Below are positions 50,550 to 62,576 of a stretch of 64,000 nucleotides of DNA, piece by piece. A model generated the notes under the pieces. It ran no database searches. It worked only from the letters and a program-made list of their open reading frames with translations, and had not been told where the DNA came from. Origin of the DNA: Dimorphilus gyrociliatus (taxonomy: Eukaryota; Annelida; Polychaeta; Dinophilidae). The stretch lies in NCBI GenBank assembly GCA_904063045.1, contig CAJFCJ010000016.1, forward strand, positions 744,001 to 808,000, in the 5' to 3' direction. Made by a program: the position numbers and the translations under genes. Numbering within the stretch: the stretch's first letter is position 1; every line of letters starts with the position of its first letter.

Positions 50550-52688
50550 ATGGTTTACATGAGTCGTTTTGTGCTCTTGTCGCTTTTATGCATAGCTTCC
50601 ACTCATTGTAAACTTTACGTAGCGTTTGGTGGAAACGGATTTATAGGCACAGCCTGCATATCTAAATTAATTGATTCAGATCACAAAATTGTGATTGTTA
50701 GCAGAGGAAACTGGTATTTTGACTCTGACAATATTATAAAGCCTAATGTAAGGCAAATTAAATGTAATAGAAGAGAGGAATTATCAAGGTTAATAGCAAA
50801 TTTATCAATATATTAGTTACTAATTGCTAACCGATTTAGATGCGAAGAATTAATGAAATTTATAGATGAAACGGAAAAGATTGACGCTGTCTTAGATTTC
50901 TCTGGAATATCCGACTTTCATTCTGCTCAAGTTTTGAAGCACTTTAATAGAACAAATGTCGAATTTCACCTACATATAAGTACCGATTCTCTATATGATA
51001 TTAGTAAACTAAAAGAAAGTGACAGATACTCAAAAGAATCAGATTCAATTAGACCCAAGAATGAAAAAGAAAAACAGAAAATTGCAGCTTTTAATGATGC
51101 CGACTGGATGTATAAAAATCCCGTTTATCTACCAGATTTTAAAGGTTGAAAGTTCAATTAGTTTATCACCTGGCTTAATCTTTAAACAAGTTCTACAGAA
51201 TGTATAACAATAATAATAACAATAACAACAACTTTTATTTTTCAGTTGAATTGACTGGAGATGACTTAGATTCCTACGGTGATCTTAAATTAGCTGCCGA
51301 AGAGGTTATTGTAAAATCATTCGACGAAGGCAACGCTCCTAACTATATATTTCTAAGACTTCCAGCTGTTGTTGGTAGTAGAGATACCACTTATAGATGG
51401 TGGCTGTATCAACTATGGATAAGAATGTCTCAACATATACCAGAAAATCCTGTACCTTTACCAAAAGCCATTAAAGTGAGTTTTACTTTAAATCTAATTT
51501 AGGACCCTGTTTGATAATTTATTTACATGATTAATGAGAGTATTTTATTTTGAATATTTTGTATGAACGTCATTATTGAAAGGCATAGCCTTATTCTCTC
51601 TTTGAAACTTTTGAACAGTTTTGCAATGTATGAGTTGTTGAAATGTTTTCCAATTCTTAGATCATCTACGTTTGTATATGGATGTTTACCTACCCTTCTT
51701 TTCAAGTAGAACCGAAGGTTTTCAATTGGATTTAGGTCAGTATTCTGGGCTGGCCAGTCTCGAGAGTAGTTTATTTTCTTCTACCTTAAATATTTTAAGA
51801 TGCTCTTAGACGTATGTCAGGTAGTTCCATCTTACATTAGAACATTGTACCTTTTACAGGAATTTCTTGATATTTAATATCAATGTTCAATTGATTGATT
51901 GATGTACTTGTAGGATAGACGCCTTCTGACGAACTTTGTTGCTACATAGCCTCTTAAAGTATCCTTTCTTAGTATACTCTTACAGGTGGAAAATGATCTA
52001 ACTGGTCCAAAGTCAGATGCTGCTAAGATTAGACATAATAATCTTTCATCCCACTTACTCAATTGTGCCATATTTCTTGAACTCTTTCCAAATCCTTTGG
52101 CCCCCACTCCCAGATATTTTCAACATCTCTGCAATTTTATTCAGTTATAGCCCTTCTTATATATATAGTTGCAGTTGCAGTATACCAATTACTAATTGTT
52201 TGCCTCCCAAAAAACAGGATAGACCCATGAGTGTTGTTTACGTTGAAGATGTTGCTACTGTAGTTGAGAACGTTCTAGCTAACCCGAGAGCCTACAACAA
52301 GCCTTATAATTTAGCCATTGAGGAGACGCCAACTCTGACTGAATTCTTAAAAGAAATAGAAGCTAATTTAGGCGTTCGTAAAGCTAATTACAAAGTGGTT
52401 GAGGAAGGCATCTACGCATATCCAGATGTTAGAAGAGGACCTGTAGATATATCTAGGGCAAAAGAAGAATTGCAGTTTAAGCCAACATCCCTCAAAGAGG
52501 TCGTAAGGAGAACAATCAAATATTACGAAGATGCTATGAGTAAACTACCGAAAACAAGAGATGAGTTTCTTAAAATTTTAATTAAAGAAGTATTCAATAA
52601 TCAAAAGGAGAAGTTTATTGATAAAGTCGGAGCTTTATACAATATCAATTTGGATCAACTCAAAGTGAATGTTAAAGAAGAATTATAG
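50550..52688 (+). CDS. Secretory NAD-dependent epimerase/dehydratase-like (extended SDR), 414 aa
   Basis: Exons 50550-50788, 50840-51144, 51246-51475 and 52218-52688; phases match and the total is 1245 nt. An N-terminal signal peptide (MSRFVLLSLLCIASTHC) precedes a Rossmann dinucleotide-binding loop GGNGFIG (the GxxGxxG of extended SDRs). Further on are VLDFSGISDFHSAQVL, the catalytic-type YxxxK as SYGDLKLAAEE, LRLPAVVGSRDTTY, the substrate-side MSVVYVEDVATVVENVLANP and RRGPVDISRAKEELQFKPT. This is the CSP41/GDP-sugar-epimerase-like branch, usually acting on nucleotide sugars or remodelled for other roles. The ER/secretory targeting is unusual for the fold. The C-terminal roughly 50 residues are a charged helical extension. 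Two candidate starts (M1 and M4) precede the signal peptide. Confidence 0.85.
51523..52107 (-). pseudogene. Second Tc1/mariner transposase relic, inside the epimerase intron
   Basis: On the minus strand an N-terminal piece (LSKWDERLLCLILAASDFGP, then ILRKDTLRGYVATKFVRRR) looks like the Tc1 helix-turn-helix region. After a gap comes a C-terminal piece RDWPAQNTDLNPIENLRFYL with the catalytic-Glu motif and KRRVGKHPYTNVDDL. The central catalytic part is deleted and the pieces are in different frames, so it is inactive. It occupies most of intron 3 (51476-52217) in antisense orientation. Its sequence differs clearly from the relic at 32.4 kb, so a different lineage inserted here. Confidence 0.8.
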
Positions 52689-53119
52689 AAACATTATGAT
52701 TTGATTAGCATAGTTTTTTTAATCGTGCGCGAAGCTTGTTTATAGATTGTAATGAGTAGTGAAACTTCTAAGAAGTCGAAATTACATTCTGTGCGAGATA
52801 AAACAACTGCTTGACTACTCAATTACACCTGTCAAGTTTCTATTGCTAGATATTAATACAACGCAATTAAGTTTAACCAAACTTAAACCTAATTCTTATA
52901 TAAACCAGCTTAATATCTTAGTGTAAGCAAATATTAAGTATACGAAAGAGTCAATGCCTCGACAGGAAGCTGTTTACTCATATTATTTTCGTATTATTTA
53001 TTTATCTTGATAACGTATTTTCACAAAATATTAAATTTTACATTTACTTATTATTTAAATCTTTATTAAAAAATTTCATCTTTTATTGAGCTAAAAAGAA
53101 AAATATATATTCGGTGCGG
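52689..53119. other. Intergenic, 3' flank of the epimerase gene and promoter of the next gene
   Basis: AT-rich with no open coding. It turns abruptly GC-richer after about 53110, where the X-box lies. Confidence 0.5.
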
Positions 53120-53132
53120 GTCTCTTGGTAAC
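53120..53132 (+). promoter_or_regulatory. X-box (RFX-binding) candidate
   Basis: GTCTCTTGGTAAC fits RYYNYY-N-RRNRAC exactly, the RFX/DAF-19 site of ciliary genes. It lies 73 bp upstream of the ATG at 53205, within the usual promoter-proximal range, in a short GC-richer patch. Confidence 0.6.
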
Positions 53133-53204
53133 AAAAGACGGGCGCCTAGCGATTGGATCTTGAACAGCATAGTTACAAATTTGAACTAAATAAAAAGTGA
53201 AAGA

Positions 53205-54450
53205 ATGGAAAAATATCCAACCGTTCCAGAATTTGACCATCAAACTTCAGGGGAAAATGAGATTTGGAAGGAAATTGATATAATTACTAAACGCCCCCGT
53301 ACCCCTAACTATCCGTATACAGATTTAAACGACAAGATGATTGCCAATATTCAAAAAGTAAGCTTTGTAGTTAAACTAGAGTAAGGAGTTTTTTTTGCAT
53401 GTTTGTTAGTATAGAAATCCAGATCTGCACCATTTTTTATGCCACCAAAATTGGAGAACCTGGAAAAACCAGAGCCTGGAAAAGACGTAAGAACCTTATC
53501 TAGATATATGTATATACTGTATATATTAATATCTATTGTACATTGCACTAGTCTTACTACTTTTAATTAAGTTGGTAAAAGAACCAAAACCTGCATAATA
53601 TATATGTTAATTATAGATCTAGTTAATTCCTTTTTGAGTATTAGTAATAGTTAAATAGTTAAAATAGACGCTAAAGAAGGAAAATCTCTCTGTTTCAATC
53701 TCTTTTCTATCATTGTTGAAAATAAAATGAATTTGATTTATAATCTTTTTTTTTTTTAAAAAAAAACAATAAACAGAAGCAAAATCCATCTTGCCTTTTT
53801 AACAAAGAACTTGATGAGAATCTTATAACAAGAGAAACGGCCTATAGACAGAAGCGCTTCGCCAAACCACATCATACGAATTCTGTAAACAGGAATCTCG
53901 TTAGGATTGAAACTACAGCACCGTTTTGTTTTATAAAAGAGCAAAAGTCAAAGGATTACGATAATTGCCGAGGCTTAGCCTCTGTAAAATGGGGACCAAA
54001 CAGAACTGGTGAAGCGACTAGAAGTCATACTTTTGGTGAGGATGTAGAAAGGTATACAATGATTGACATGCAGAGGAGAAACCCAACAAACTATTCAGGT
54101 CGGGTTGTAATGGATTGCGGTAGACCGGGAGATGGTTATTATGCTGAAAAGTTTCCCTGTAAGTTTTTGTAATTAACTTTTTTCTTTTTTTCTCTCTCTC
54201 TCTGGCTCTCGCTTTTTGTTTTATTAGATTTTCTTTTTCAGCAAGAACAACTTGGTTTGGTTCTAGCGTTCCATTAAATAGGCATTTTGTTCTGCCATCG
54301 GTTTACCCAAAGACGGCTGCAGAGTATGACAAGGATCATATGAATGAAAGAATCTTTAGAGAGAGGTCATCGGAGAGCTGGCCTCATATGACCGAATATA
54401 CAGACAGATACCTGTTGTATGGTAGGACCGGATGTCCATTATCAGGATAA
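53205..54450 (+). CDS. Probable axonemal/ciliary protein, 247 aa
   Basis: Exons 53205-53357, 53777-54158 and 54242-54450; phases 0 and 1 match, 744 nt. It is soluble, basic and rich in Arg, Tyr, Pro and Asn, with no signal or membrane segment. Features include TKRPRTPNYPYTDLNDKM, DEN then ETAYRQKRFAKPHH, a GEATRSHTFGEDVERYTM stretch, GRVVMDCGRPGDGYYAEKF and SSESWPHMTEYTDRYLLYGR near the end. This short-motif, aromatic composition is typical of microtubule-inner or sperm-tail proteins of the axoneme. The RFX X-box 73 bp upstream independently points the same way. I cannot assign a named orthologue. Alternative: an unrelated soluble protein. Confidence 0.7.
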
Positions 54451-55011
54451 ATCTCTCTCATAGTTGTAAGAAAGCGGAGGAAATTATTTATGATCATTGT
54501 TTAATAATACAATACAATTCAATATCCGACTCCCATTCTTTTTCTATCGCGTAAACAAAAGATGGCGAGACGGTTAGACGCCACTAACGTCCTCTGTCAT
54601 CAAAAAAACATAAATGCAGACGGTTTAATTGCATTATATGTTTACCGAGTTGCAACTTTTTAAGTCAGTGTAAATAAATCAAAGAGTTTAGGAACAAACA
54701 AGAAGTCATTAGAGGACAGACGTTGTATGTAGTTTGAAGAATTAACGAAACAGATTTCTCGGTAGTAAATAGATATATTGTAAATAAAAGTATATATCGA
54801 AACCATAGAAACCTAATAATACATCAATTGCCCAACTTATTTGTAAATTCATTTGTACTTGCTTTGTTTTTTTATTAAATCTATAGCCGATTTTTTCTCT
54901 TTTATATTAATATATAACGTAAATTTTTATTTGAACACAAGGACTTTTGTTGTAACACGTTTTTTCCCCCCTCTGCAATTCACAATTACTGCAATTTTGT
55001 TTTTATATATA

Positions 55012-55042
<31 letters not shown>

Positions 55043-55544
55043 CGTTATCTTTAATCACCGTCACATCTTTTAAATTTATAATATAATTGTTCAATTTAAT
55101 TTTTTACGACTATGTTACAGTAGTCATTAAAAGTACATGAAAATTCAAAATGAATAAATGGAAAATTAGTCTTAAATAAACAAATAACAGAGAGAGAGAG
55201 AGCGAGAGAGAGAGAGAGAGAGAATGAGAAAGAAGGAAAATACAGAAGAACGTACCAAAGGGACGTTGATGATGATGGTAAGGGATGGAAAGTTGTCGAT
55301 TAGTAGTGAATAACAAACTTGATTAATAATTGAATAATATAGAGCAAAATTGATAAAAAGTTGGAGGAAGAGGGAATATGGTCGGGGAAGATTAGAGTAA
55401 AACTATGCGGTTAGTATAAAAAGGAAAACAACAAGTAAAACGCAATCTACAGCAAAATATAATATATCCAAAACAAAGATCGCGAATGAATGAATGAATG
55501 AATAAATAAATGATTGAACGAACGAACGAACGAATGAATGAATG

Positions 55545-55580
<36 letters not shown>

Positions 55581-55857
55581 AATACACAAGGGAAGGTTTG
55601 AGAGTAAAGAAAATAGATAACTGACCGGATTCAAACTCTAAAAGCCTCTTTTCCTTCTCTGGTTGTCTATCTATCTATCTGTTTTTGCTTCTGCCTCTCT
55701 CTCTCTCTCTCTTATTCACCCTCTCTTGCCATGTGACTTTCTCCAGAACGTTTCTATTATAATTTTATTATTCCCTAACATAAATATGTAAAAAAAAAAG
55801 AAAAAAAAAGAAAAATTTACCCTAAAAAGGGTGTTTTTAAAAAAAAGACTGCAGTTT
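54451..55857. other. Intergenic with TA, GA and (GAAC/GAAT)n arrays
   Basis: AAAGATGGCGA at 54558-54568, (TA)n with TACTGTA at 55005-55042, (GA)n at 55190-55222, an AATG/AACG tetranucleotide array at 55486-55542 and (TA)n at 55547-55577. Open frames translate these arrays. There is no gene. Confidence 0.55.
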
Positions 55858-56160
55858 TTACAAGGCACAATTAAATGTCAAAGCCTCATCATAAGTAGGA
55901 GGTAATTCATCATTCGATATCGAAATTGTATCATCAGTAATCGATCTCTGCATTAAATTCCGATTCCTTTTTTCTACAATATTAGAAGTTGTTAATCTTT
56001 GTTGTACTACATAATGTCGTAATCTAGTATCCCTTCTTCTTCGACAACAACAATATAGAGCCAGAATTAAGCAGAAAGCTACCCAGAATATGACCGTAAA
56101 ACTCATAAGGAACACAGCTGTGATCATCCCGCCTTCTGAGTAAATCATATCTTCATTCAT
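55858..56160 (-). CDS. Small single-pass membrane protein with PPxY motif, 100 aa
   Basis: Intronless and complete, ATG at 56160. A short N-terminus (MNEDMIYSEGGM) precedes one hydrophobic helix (TAVFLMSFTVIFWVAFCLIL), immediately followed by a cysteine cluster and basic stop-transfer sequence (ALYCCCRRRRDTRLR). This predicts an outside N-terminus, a cytosolic tail and likely palmitoylation of the CCC. The tail ends in DELPPTYDEALTFNCAL, with a PPxY motif that binds WW domains of NEDD4-type ubiquitin ligases. The layout matches WBP1/VOPP1/shisa-like and NEDD4-adaptor proteins, which recruit ligases to membranes. The specific family is uncertain, but the CCC-basic-PPxY architecture is clear. 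A TAGATGGCACT motif lies about 140 bp upstream. Confidence 0.82.
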   Translation of the reverse strand: MNEDMIYSEGGMITAVFLMSFTVIFWVAFCLILALYCCCRRRRDTRLRHYVVQQRLTTSNIVEKRNRNLMQRSITDDTISISNDELPPTYDEALTFNCAL

Positions 56161-56295
56161 TTTCGTTCAGTTTCCTATCCTTACTATAATTCGAGATCAT
56201 TTGCCAATTTAGACGTTGCATCTAGTGCAGTATGGCTTCTGAATTGCAGATGAAAAGAACGTCGAGGTGGGAATCGATATATATAAAACTATCGC

Positions 56296-56306
56296 TAGAT
56301 GGCACT
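56296..56306 (+). promoter_or_regulatory. TAGATGGCACT motif upstream of the PPxY gene
   Basis: Recurrent word in the promoter position of the minus-strand gene that starts at 56160. Orientation relative to the gene is reversed. Confidence 0.35.
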
Positions 56307-57517
56307 TCAAAAGGTCTTTTTTCATGAAGACGGATGATTTTTTTCGTTTTTTATTTTTTGTACAAGTAGCTATTTTACAAAAGATAAACGAGAAAAAAAA
56401 AGAGAATAGGAAGAGAAGTAACGAAAGATGAAGAAGAAGACAAAAATCAGAGCAGAAGGATACTTTTCTGACTTTCCGATAAAAACGTTTTAGTTATGAC
56501 TAAGTTTGAGTAAACAGTTTTATGAAAATGACTAATAAATCTAATAATAATTATTATTATAAAAAAAAAGACCGGAAAGATGTAAAAGGAGAAAAAAGGA
56601 AAAACTATAAATTATACTAAAACAACTAAAGCGGAACTACTTGTAGTCGGAACGACAATTTTCAAAGGATTGAGAATTCTTATAAATAAGAAAAACGACT
56701 TTCAGGTTACAGGATTGGCAATTGAATACCATGATAAAAAAATATTTTCAAGGGGGGGGGGGAGAGGTGGCAGAAGGAAGGTAGTGGCAGTAGGGGAGGG
56801 ATTGAGCAAAACGAATGTGAAGGGCGTAGTGATAAAAGAAAGAACAAGTTAGGGGGGCATTGAGTAGAAATCTTTTACAGCTTAGAATTTCTTTCTACTA
56901 TAGAAAATAGGCCTGCAAATAGATTAGAGTCTTTTCTTTATATCAACGATTATTATTTCTTTAATTACTGTACTAGTAATGAGAGTGAAAGAGTAGGTAA
57001 GAGAAAAATTTTATGTTGATAACTTAAGATGTAGAAAAGAAAAGAGAGAAAGAGAATTAGAAAGGGAGAGAGAGAGAGAGATTAGTAGTATAATTATATT
57101 TAGTTTTATAGATCAAATTATTATGTCTATAGCATTATAAATCTATGTTGCTAAGAATCAATGTAAATTGATTAGATATTACGTTTCATCCATATTTCGG
57201 AAATAATTAAGTTTATAAATAAAAATACTATATGTACAAAGTAACTTGTGAATTTATCTTGTAAATTTACTTATTTATATAACACCTTATTTAATAATTT
57301 ATGTTATATTTTTATGCATGCTTGTAACAGTTTTATCTATTTGAATATATAGTATATTGCAGTACTGCAATATTTACATCTACTAGTTAAGTAACTAAGT
57401 TTGTTGTAAGAATTAACCCATTCTTAAATAGTGTAGTTTTATTTTATGGTAACTATTTATCAATCTATCTATCCATTCATCTATTCATCCATCCATCCCA
57501 GCTATCTGTCTATCTAT

Positions 57518-57561
<44 letters not shown>

Positions 57562-59934
57562 CACACATACATGCATAATCACTAACTCTATCTTTCCTTT
57601 TCTTCGTTATATAAGAAAAAAATTCAATAAAATTGGATAGAAAAGAGAAAAACAGTAATAATTGTTTCGAAAACGTCTACGGTAAATAGCCTTAAGTAAA
57701 TTCACACCAAACAACTGCTATAGTGGAAAACCTATAAAATTTGAGAAATTGCACCATGTGAAAAAGAAAAATAGAAGAAATATACTGTATACACCTCACC
57801 TACGTTTTTTTCCATTCTTTTTTTCCACTTCCCTTCTGTTACCCTTACACCCTCCTCCCGCCCTCCTCTCCTATTCCCTACTTTTTCAATTGCCTCTTCT
57901 CTCTTCCCTTCCTTTGGGGTTTATAATGTTATACAAAAAATTCAATATATTATATATACAATGTAAATATAGATTATTATATGAAATTTTACTTTTAAAT
58001 CATGTATATGCATGCATAAATTAATTTAATTATTCAAGAAATAAAAGAAAACACGTATACAGTATATGTGATTATTGTTATTATACATGTTATTAGATAC
58101 ATTATTTGTTTGCAAAAGATATATATGAAATGTTTATAAATTAGAATTTCATTCATAAAATAACAGAGTGGAAAGAGAAAAAAAAACAATTGTCCTAATT
58201 TTTATTTATACAAGGTTGAATGAACTAATTTTCAGTCAATAACCTGTTTTAGAAAGAAGATGAATGATAGAATGGAACAGGATATTCTAAGATCTTTTTC
58301 TTACTCTTTATGCCAATATACTGTATATATACTGGATATATGGCTATCTTTTATACTTTTCACGAATTTTTGCAGGCAATTCATACAAAATACAGTATTT
58401 TTCTTTACTTCAATCAGTCTTTTATTGCGTCCACCGAGTGTAGCAATTAACGATGTAAAAATCCGTAAAAATCCATTTTGATTAAAAAATCCCTATTGGT
58501 TAGATTGTTATTTAGTCGGAAAGTTCCTTTATATACTATTTAATAAACTAATTTTTTTCTTATTAATCTTATTCAAATGAAAATTGGGAGAAAACTAGGA
58601 TAAAAATATAAAATGAATAGAAAAAAGTGTGTTTTCTTTTTAAAAACTGCAGAAAAAATTCGTCTAAAAGCAGGTTAATGTTATCATTTAATTAAATTTA
58701 TACTGCTTGTAAATTCTTAACGACATTGTACAGAAGTTAATAACTAACAACGTTCCAGTCTTTTTTTTTTTTTTGCATTTTAGGAAAAAGTCAGGAGAAT
58801 GGAAAGAGAAAGAGCTTTAGAGTTTGTGTTTTGTATGTGGCTGTGTGTTGTGTTTGTGTGTGTGTGAGAGAGAGGGAGAGAGAGGGAAAGAGATGAAAAA
58901 AGATATATAAACCGTGTTGTAAGGAATTGAAGAAGATTAAGAAGTATGTAGAAGATTACAGCGCATAAAATAGAAAAAGAAGAAAGATAAATCAGTTTAA
59001 AAGTCTTTTAGGTCTTGTTTTGTTTTTCAAAAGAAAGATTAGTAAATAAATAGTAAGGAAAAGGTGGAAATTTCAATCATTAAGAAACTAATCGCATTTA
59101 TTTTAATCTAAAGATGTAAATGCAGTAACAAAGAAGGCAAACAAAGTTAATTTGATACCTGAATAAATGAATAACTTAATATTTAAACAACATTTTAAAT
59201 TGGACAAATCTAAATAAAAAGTCGTTCTATTATAATTATTGTTATTATTACTATGATATACAATATGTTAAATATACCCTACAACAACTTAGGTTCAAAG
59301 AACGAAATAGTCTTTGAATTATTATTAACTTGTCAGAAATTCTTTCTTTTCTTCATCTACCGTCCATTTCGCCTATCTCGTCTACCCCTCTCCCCAATAC
59401 TCATCTCTTAATCGGTCCAGCTATCCATCTCTCTTGTATGTAGTAGGTCTATTATAAGTGAGACATAAAGATAAAATATTGCTCTACTTATAAATAAATA
59501 AATATAGCATAAGAGTTAATTCTTAAAACTTTTATAAACAAGTTTTGTACTGCTTAAGATGAATCTCTCTCTTATAATTATTCATTAGCGTACTCTATTT
59601 TCTGTCTTGTATACACAATGTGTACTAAAGATAAAGTATACAATCATAAATGCTACATGTAGACAGTTCATCCTTTTATCTTTCTTAATTATAATATTAG
59701 TTTAAAATTATTGTTCTTTAAACAGTAAATATAAAAAACAAGGGTATTTTCTATTATTGGCCTAATAATGAACTCTATTCAGTTTATATACAATAACTTA
59801 TCCGCATTATAATAAACCAAAAAGGTTAAATACTTAAGGAATATTAGCTTATAAAAGGTTTTTTAGATAGTTTATTATACAGCATTTACTGAATATATAA
59901 TTTATACTATATATCGAATGAAATATACTGCAAT
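56307..59934. other. AT-rich intergenic, microsatellites only
   Basis: Poly-G at 56752-56761, GA arrays at 57038-57081 and 58867-58890, CA/TA arrays at 57520-57557, and TACTGTA/TACAGTA words around 57783, 58061 and 58319. No coding region is supported. Confidence 0.5.
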
Positions 59935-60419
59935 ATGCTTATCTGGAAATGGAACGAATCGGGTGAGAAAGTGTCAAGCTTGCTAAAGAGTCTAACGACA
60001 AACAATCCATACCAAGCAGTAGTTTTAAGCGTAATAGACGCCTCTCACATTCCAATTGGAATTAATTTCTTTGAAAAGTCGGTGAATAAAGTTCTCTTTT
60101 TTTTTTAAACTGCAATCTCTTATTTGCTTTTTACTAGAAAAATAAATAAGTCAATAAACATAACTGAGGTTAAACAAGAAATACTAACACCTTTTTTGTA
60201 TAAGGAAAACAAGTAAGCAAACAAACAAACAAACAAACAAACACATAACATACGTACTTAAAAACGAATGTTTCTATATTTGATATTTATTAATAAAAGT
60301 GTTTTGTTACTGTTCCTGTGGTTGTTCTCTTTTAACGAATCTATTAGACGGTTTTCGTATATGTCATATATGCTTCCATACTACTAATTCTATTCGCAAT
60401 GCCCTTTTTAAAACTATAG
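59935..60419 (+). CDS. Possible two-exon small membrane protein, about 72 aa
   Basis: Exon 59935-60081 reads MLIWKWNESGEKVSSLLKSL, TTNNPYQAVVLSVIDASHIP and IGINFFEKS to a GTGAAT donor. Exon 60348-60419 follows a strong pyrimidine-rich ATTAG acceptor in phase 0 and adds TVFVYVIYASILLILFAMPF, a single transmembrane helix, then a stop. Codon composition of exon 1 looks coding. Two doubts remain. Another frame over exon 1 also ends at a good GTGAGA donor (59960). The second exon is also open in another plus frame and on the minus strand (TKLAAFPGDVNRVETAFAIV), so the coding strand there is not settled. Confidence 0.3.
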
Positions 60420-61599
60420 CAAAAGCCGTCTCTACTCTATTGACGTCTCCCGGAAAAGCTGCAAGTTTCGTTAAGATTCGATAACATATAACAACCGAGC
60501 CATGTATATCTTAAGGAATGAAATACAATTATTTAAGCTAAACCTGTCCAACCGTGTCTTAACCTTGAAGAATACTTAATCAAGTTGAGATTTAAAATAG
60601 TATAGATTTATACAAATTATCGTTATATTTCTAAAAATTCCTATATAGGTGTGGTGATTTCACGCCCTTGCTTCTCTTTAGCTTCATCTCCCCTCTTGAA
60701 GATGTTTTATCAAGTATAATGGATAAAATCTTTATACAAAATAATATTTTTAGGATATTGAACAATAGGATAATCACCTTCCTTATCCCTTCCACCCACT
60801 CCTTCTCTGTGTTTTGTTAACTTTCCTATATAAGACTCTTTAGACTGTAAAAATATAGTGAAAATAATATAATTGCAAATTGTTATCTCAAAGGAAAGAG
60901 ATATAGTCTTTAGCAAGGATAATGCAAAAGAAGTCCTCATTAAAGATGGTAGTTTATACTATTATAAGCCCAAGATACATAGACTATTGATATTTATAAA
61001 ATATCTAATTAGTCATACGGACAAAGCTAAAAAAGAGAAACGGCAAATGAAATCAATATTTTCAAATAAAAATCAATAAAGATGAGCAAGTGTATTTTTA
61101 AACTATATGAATAAATATAAATACAAAGTAAATATAGATTGGGAAAGCGAGAAAAAGAAGGGAAAGAGTAAAATAAACAAAAAGAAAAAAAAAAGTAGTT
61201 GAAGGCCTATATGACAAACTAAAAAGTTGAAAAAAAAAACTGGATGAAATAGTGTATGTGTCAGCAAATATATATATATATATACATAATATACAGTTGG
61301 TATTCTATTACAACATGTTCATATATACTTTACTTAAAGTTTTAATAATAAAATACTGGTAAACTTCAACTCTTTTTCAATACTCTGTAAAGGTATTTTA
61401 TAGTCTTGTATACAACCAACCCTACCTCTTTTCTTTGCTTAGTGAATATATTCGATAACATTCAATATATAATTTACAATTGAAAATGTCTTAAATATAT
61501 ATTATTGCCGTGGATTTACCTTAATGATTACGAATTCTACAACACGAATAATCGCATTAATTAGTAAACCTTTTGCCTTTATGATAGGCCTATCTACAA
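60420..61599. other. Intergenic, AT-rich
   Basis: (TA)n at 61267-61284. Short frames at 60710-61079 have no support. The 3' part leads into the promoter of the Rab27-effector gene. Confidence 0.5.
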
Positions 61600-61633
61600 T
61601 AGATGGCGCTCGTAGAGTTCAGAGTGCCATCTA
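61600..61633. promoter_or_regulatory. Inverted pair of TAGATGGCRCT motifs
   Basis: TAGATGGCGCT at 61600-61610 is followed by its inverse AGTGCCATCTA at 61623-61633, giving an inverted repeat with a 12-bp spacer about 200 bp before the ATG at 61836. This is the clearest instance of the motif and resembles a paired YY1-type promoter element. Confidence 0.5.
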
Positions 61634-61835
61634 TAAGTGTCCCTCACGATAACTTTACGTTTAGAGAGCGAATTTGCTTTCGCTGTTAATAACATATTTC
61701 ATGGAAGTTGGCTTTTAGAACAAAGCGAAAAGCGTTTAAAATAACGCCGAAAGGTGATTTATAACGAAACATTCAAGAAAAACAAAGAAAACTAGAAATT
61801 AAACTTGAATATTGGAAGTAGGAAACTTTTTCCAA

Positions 61836-62538
61836 ATGGGTAAATCTCATAACATCAATAAACTGGATTTGAGTGGAATTTCGGAAAAGGAATCAGAAGC
61901 TATTTTAAGAGTAATACAAAGGGATTTCGAATTAAGAGAAGCTGAACAGTCTAGAATAGGGTAAACTGTTATTTTTTATACTAATATTTTTTTTATACTG
62001 GTCTATAGGACTACGTTTTCTCTATTGAACTATTAGAAACATTAATATGGGGAAGGATACATAGATGATATTAGTAATAATTGAATATATTAGAATATAT
62101 AGCAAAAAAAGAGAGTTATGTACAATGAATAAATAGTACCTTGACAATTAAAGGTGATATTAGTTATTGATATTATTACCAAGTATAACGTATTTAGTTA
62201 AATAAATCAATAAAATAATACTTTTTTTATTTATCATTGAAAAGATAAAGAAATATATAGAAAAAAAGAAATTTCTATTTCTTATCTTGCTTTTTCAATG
62301 AACATATTCAATTAATCTTTAATATACTCTACATACTTTAAATATTATTATATCCCTTATTAGCATAATTTATGAATAATTAACTCTTTAATTAATTCAT
62401 TTTTTCTTTTATTTATTTGCTACGGTGTAATGTTTAATTGTGCAATCTATACTACTATATTTATATCTGTAATATTCAATTGATACAGATAGTAGTAATA
62501 AGGGTATAGGTTTGTTATAAGTACAAGTATACACATAC

Positions 62539-62576
<38 letters not shown>

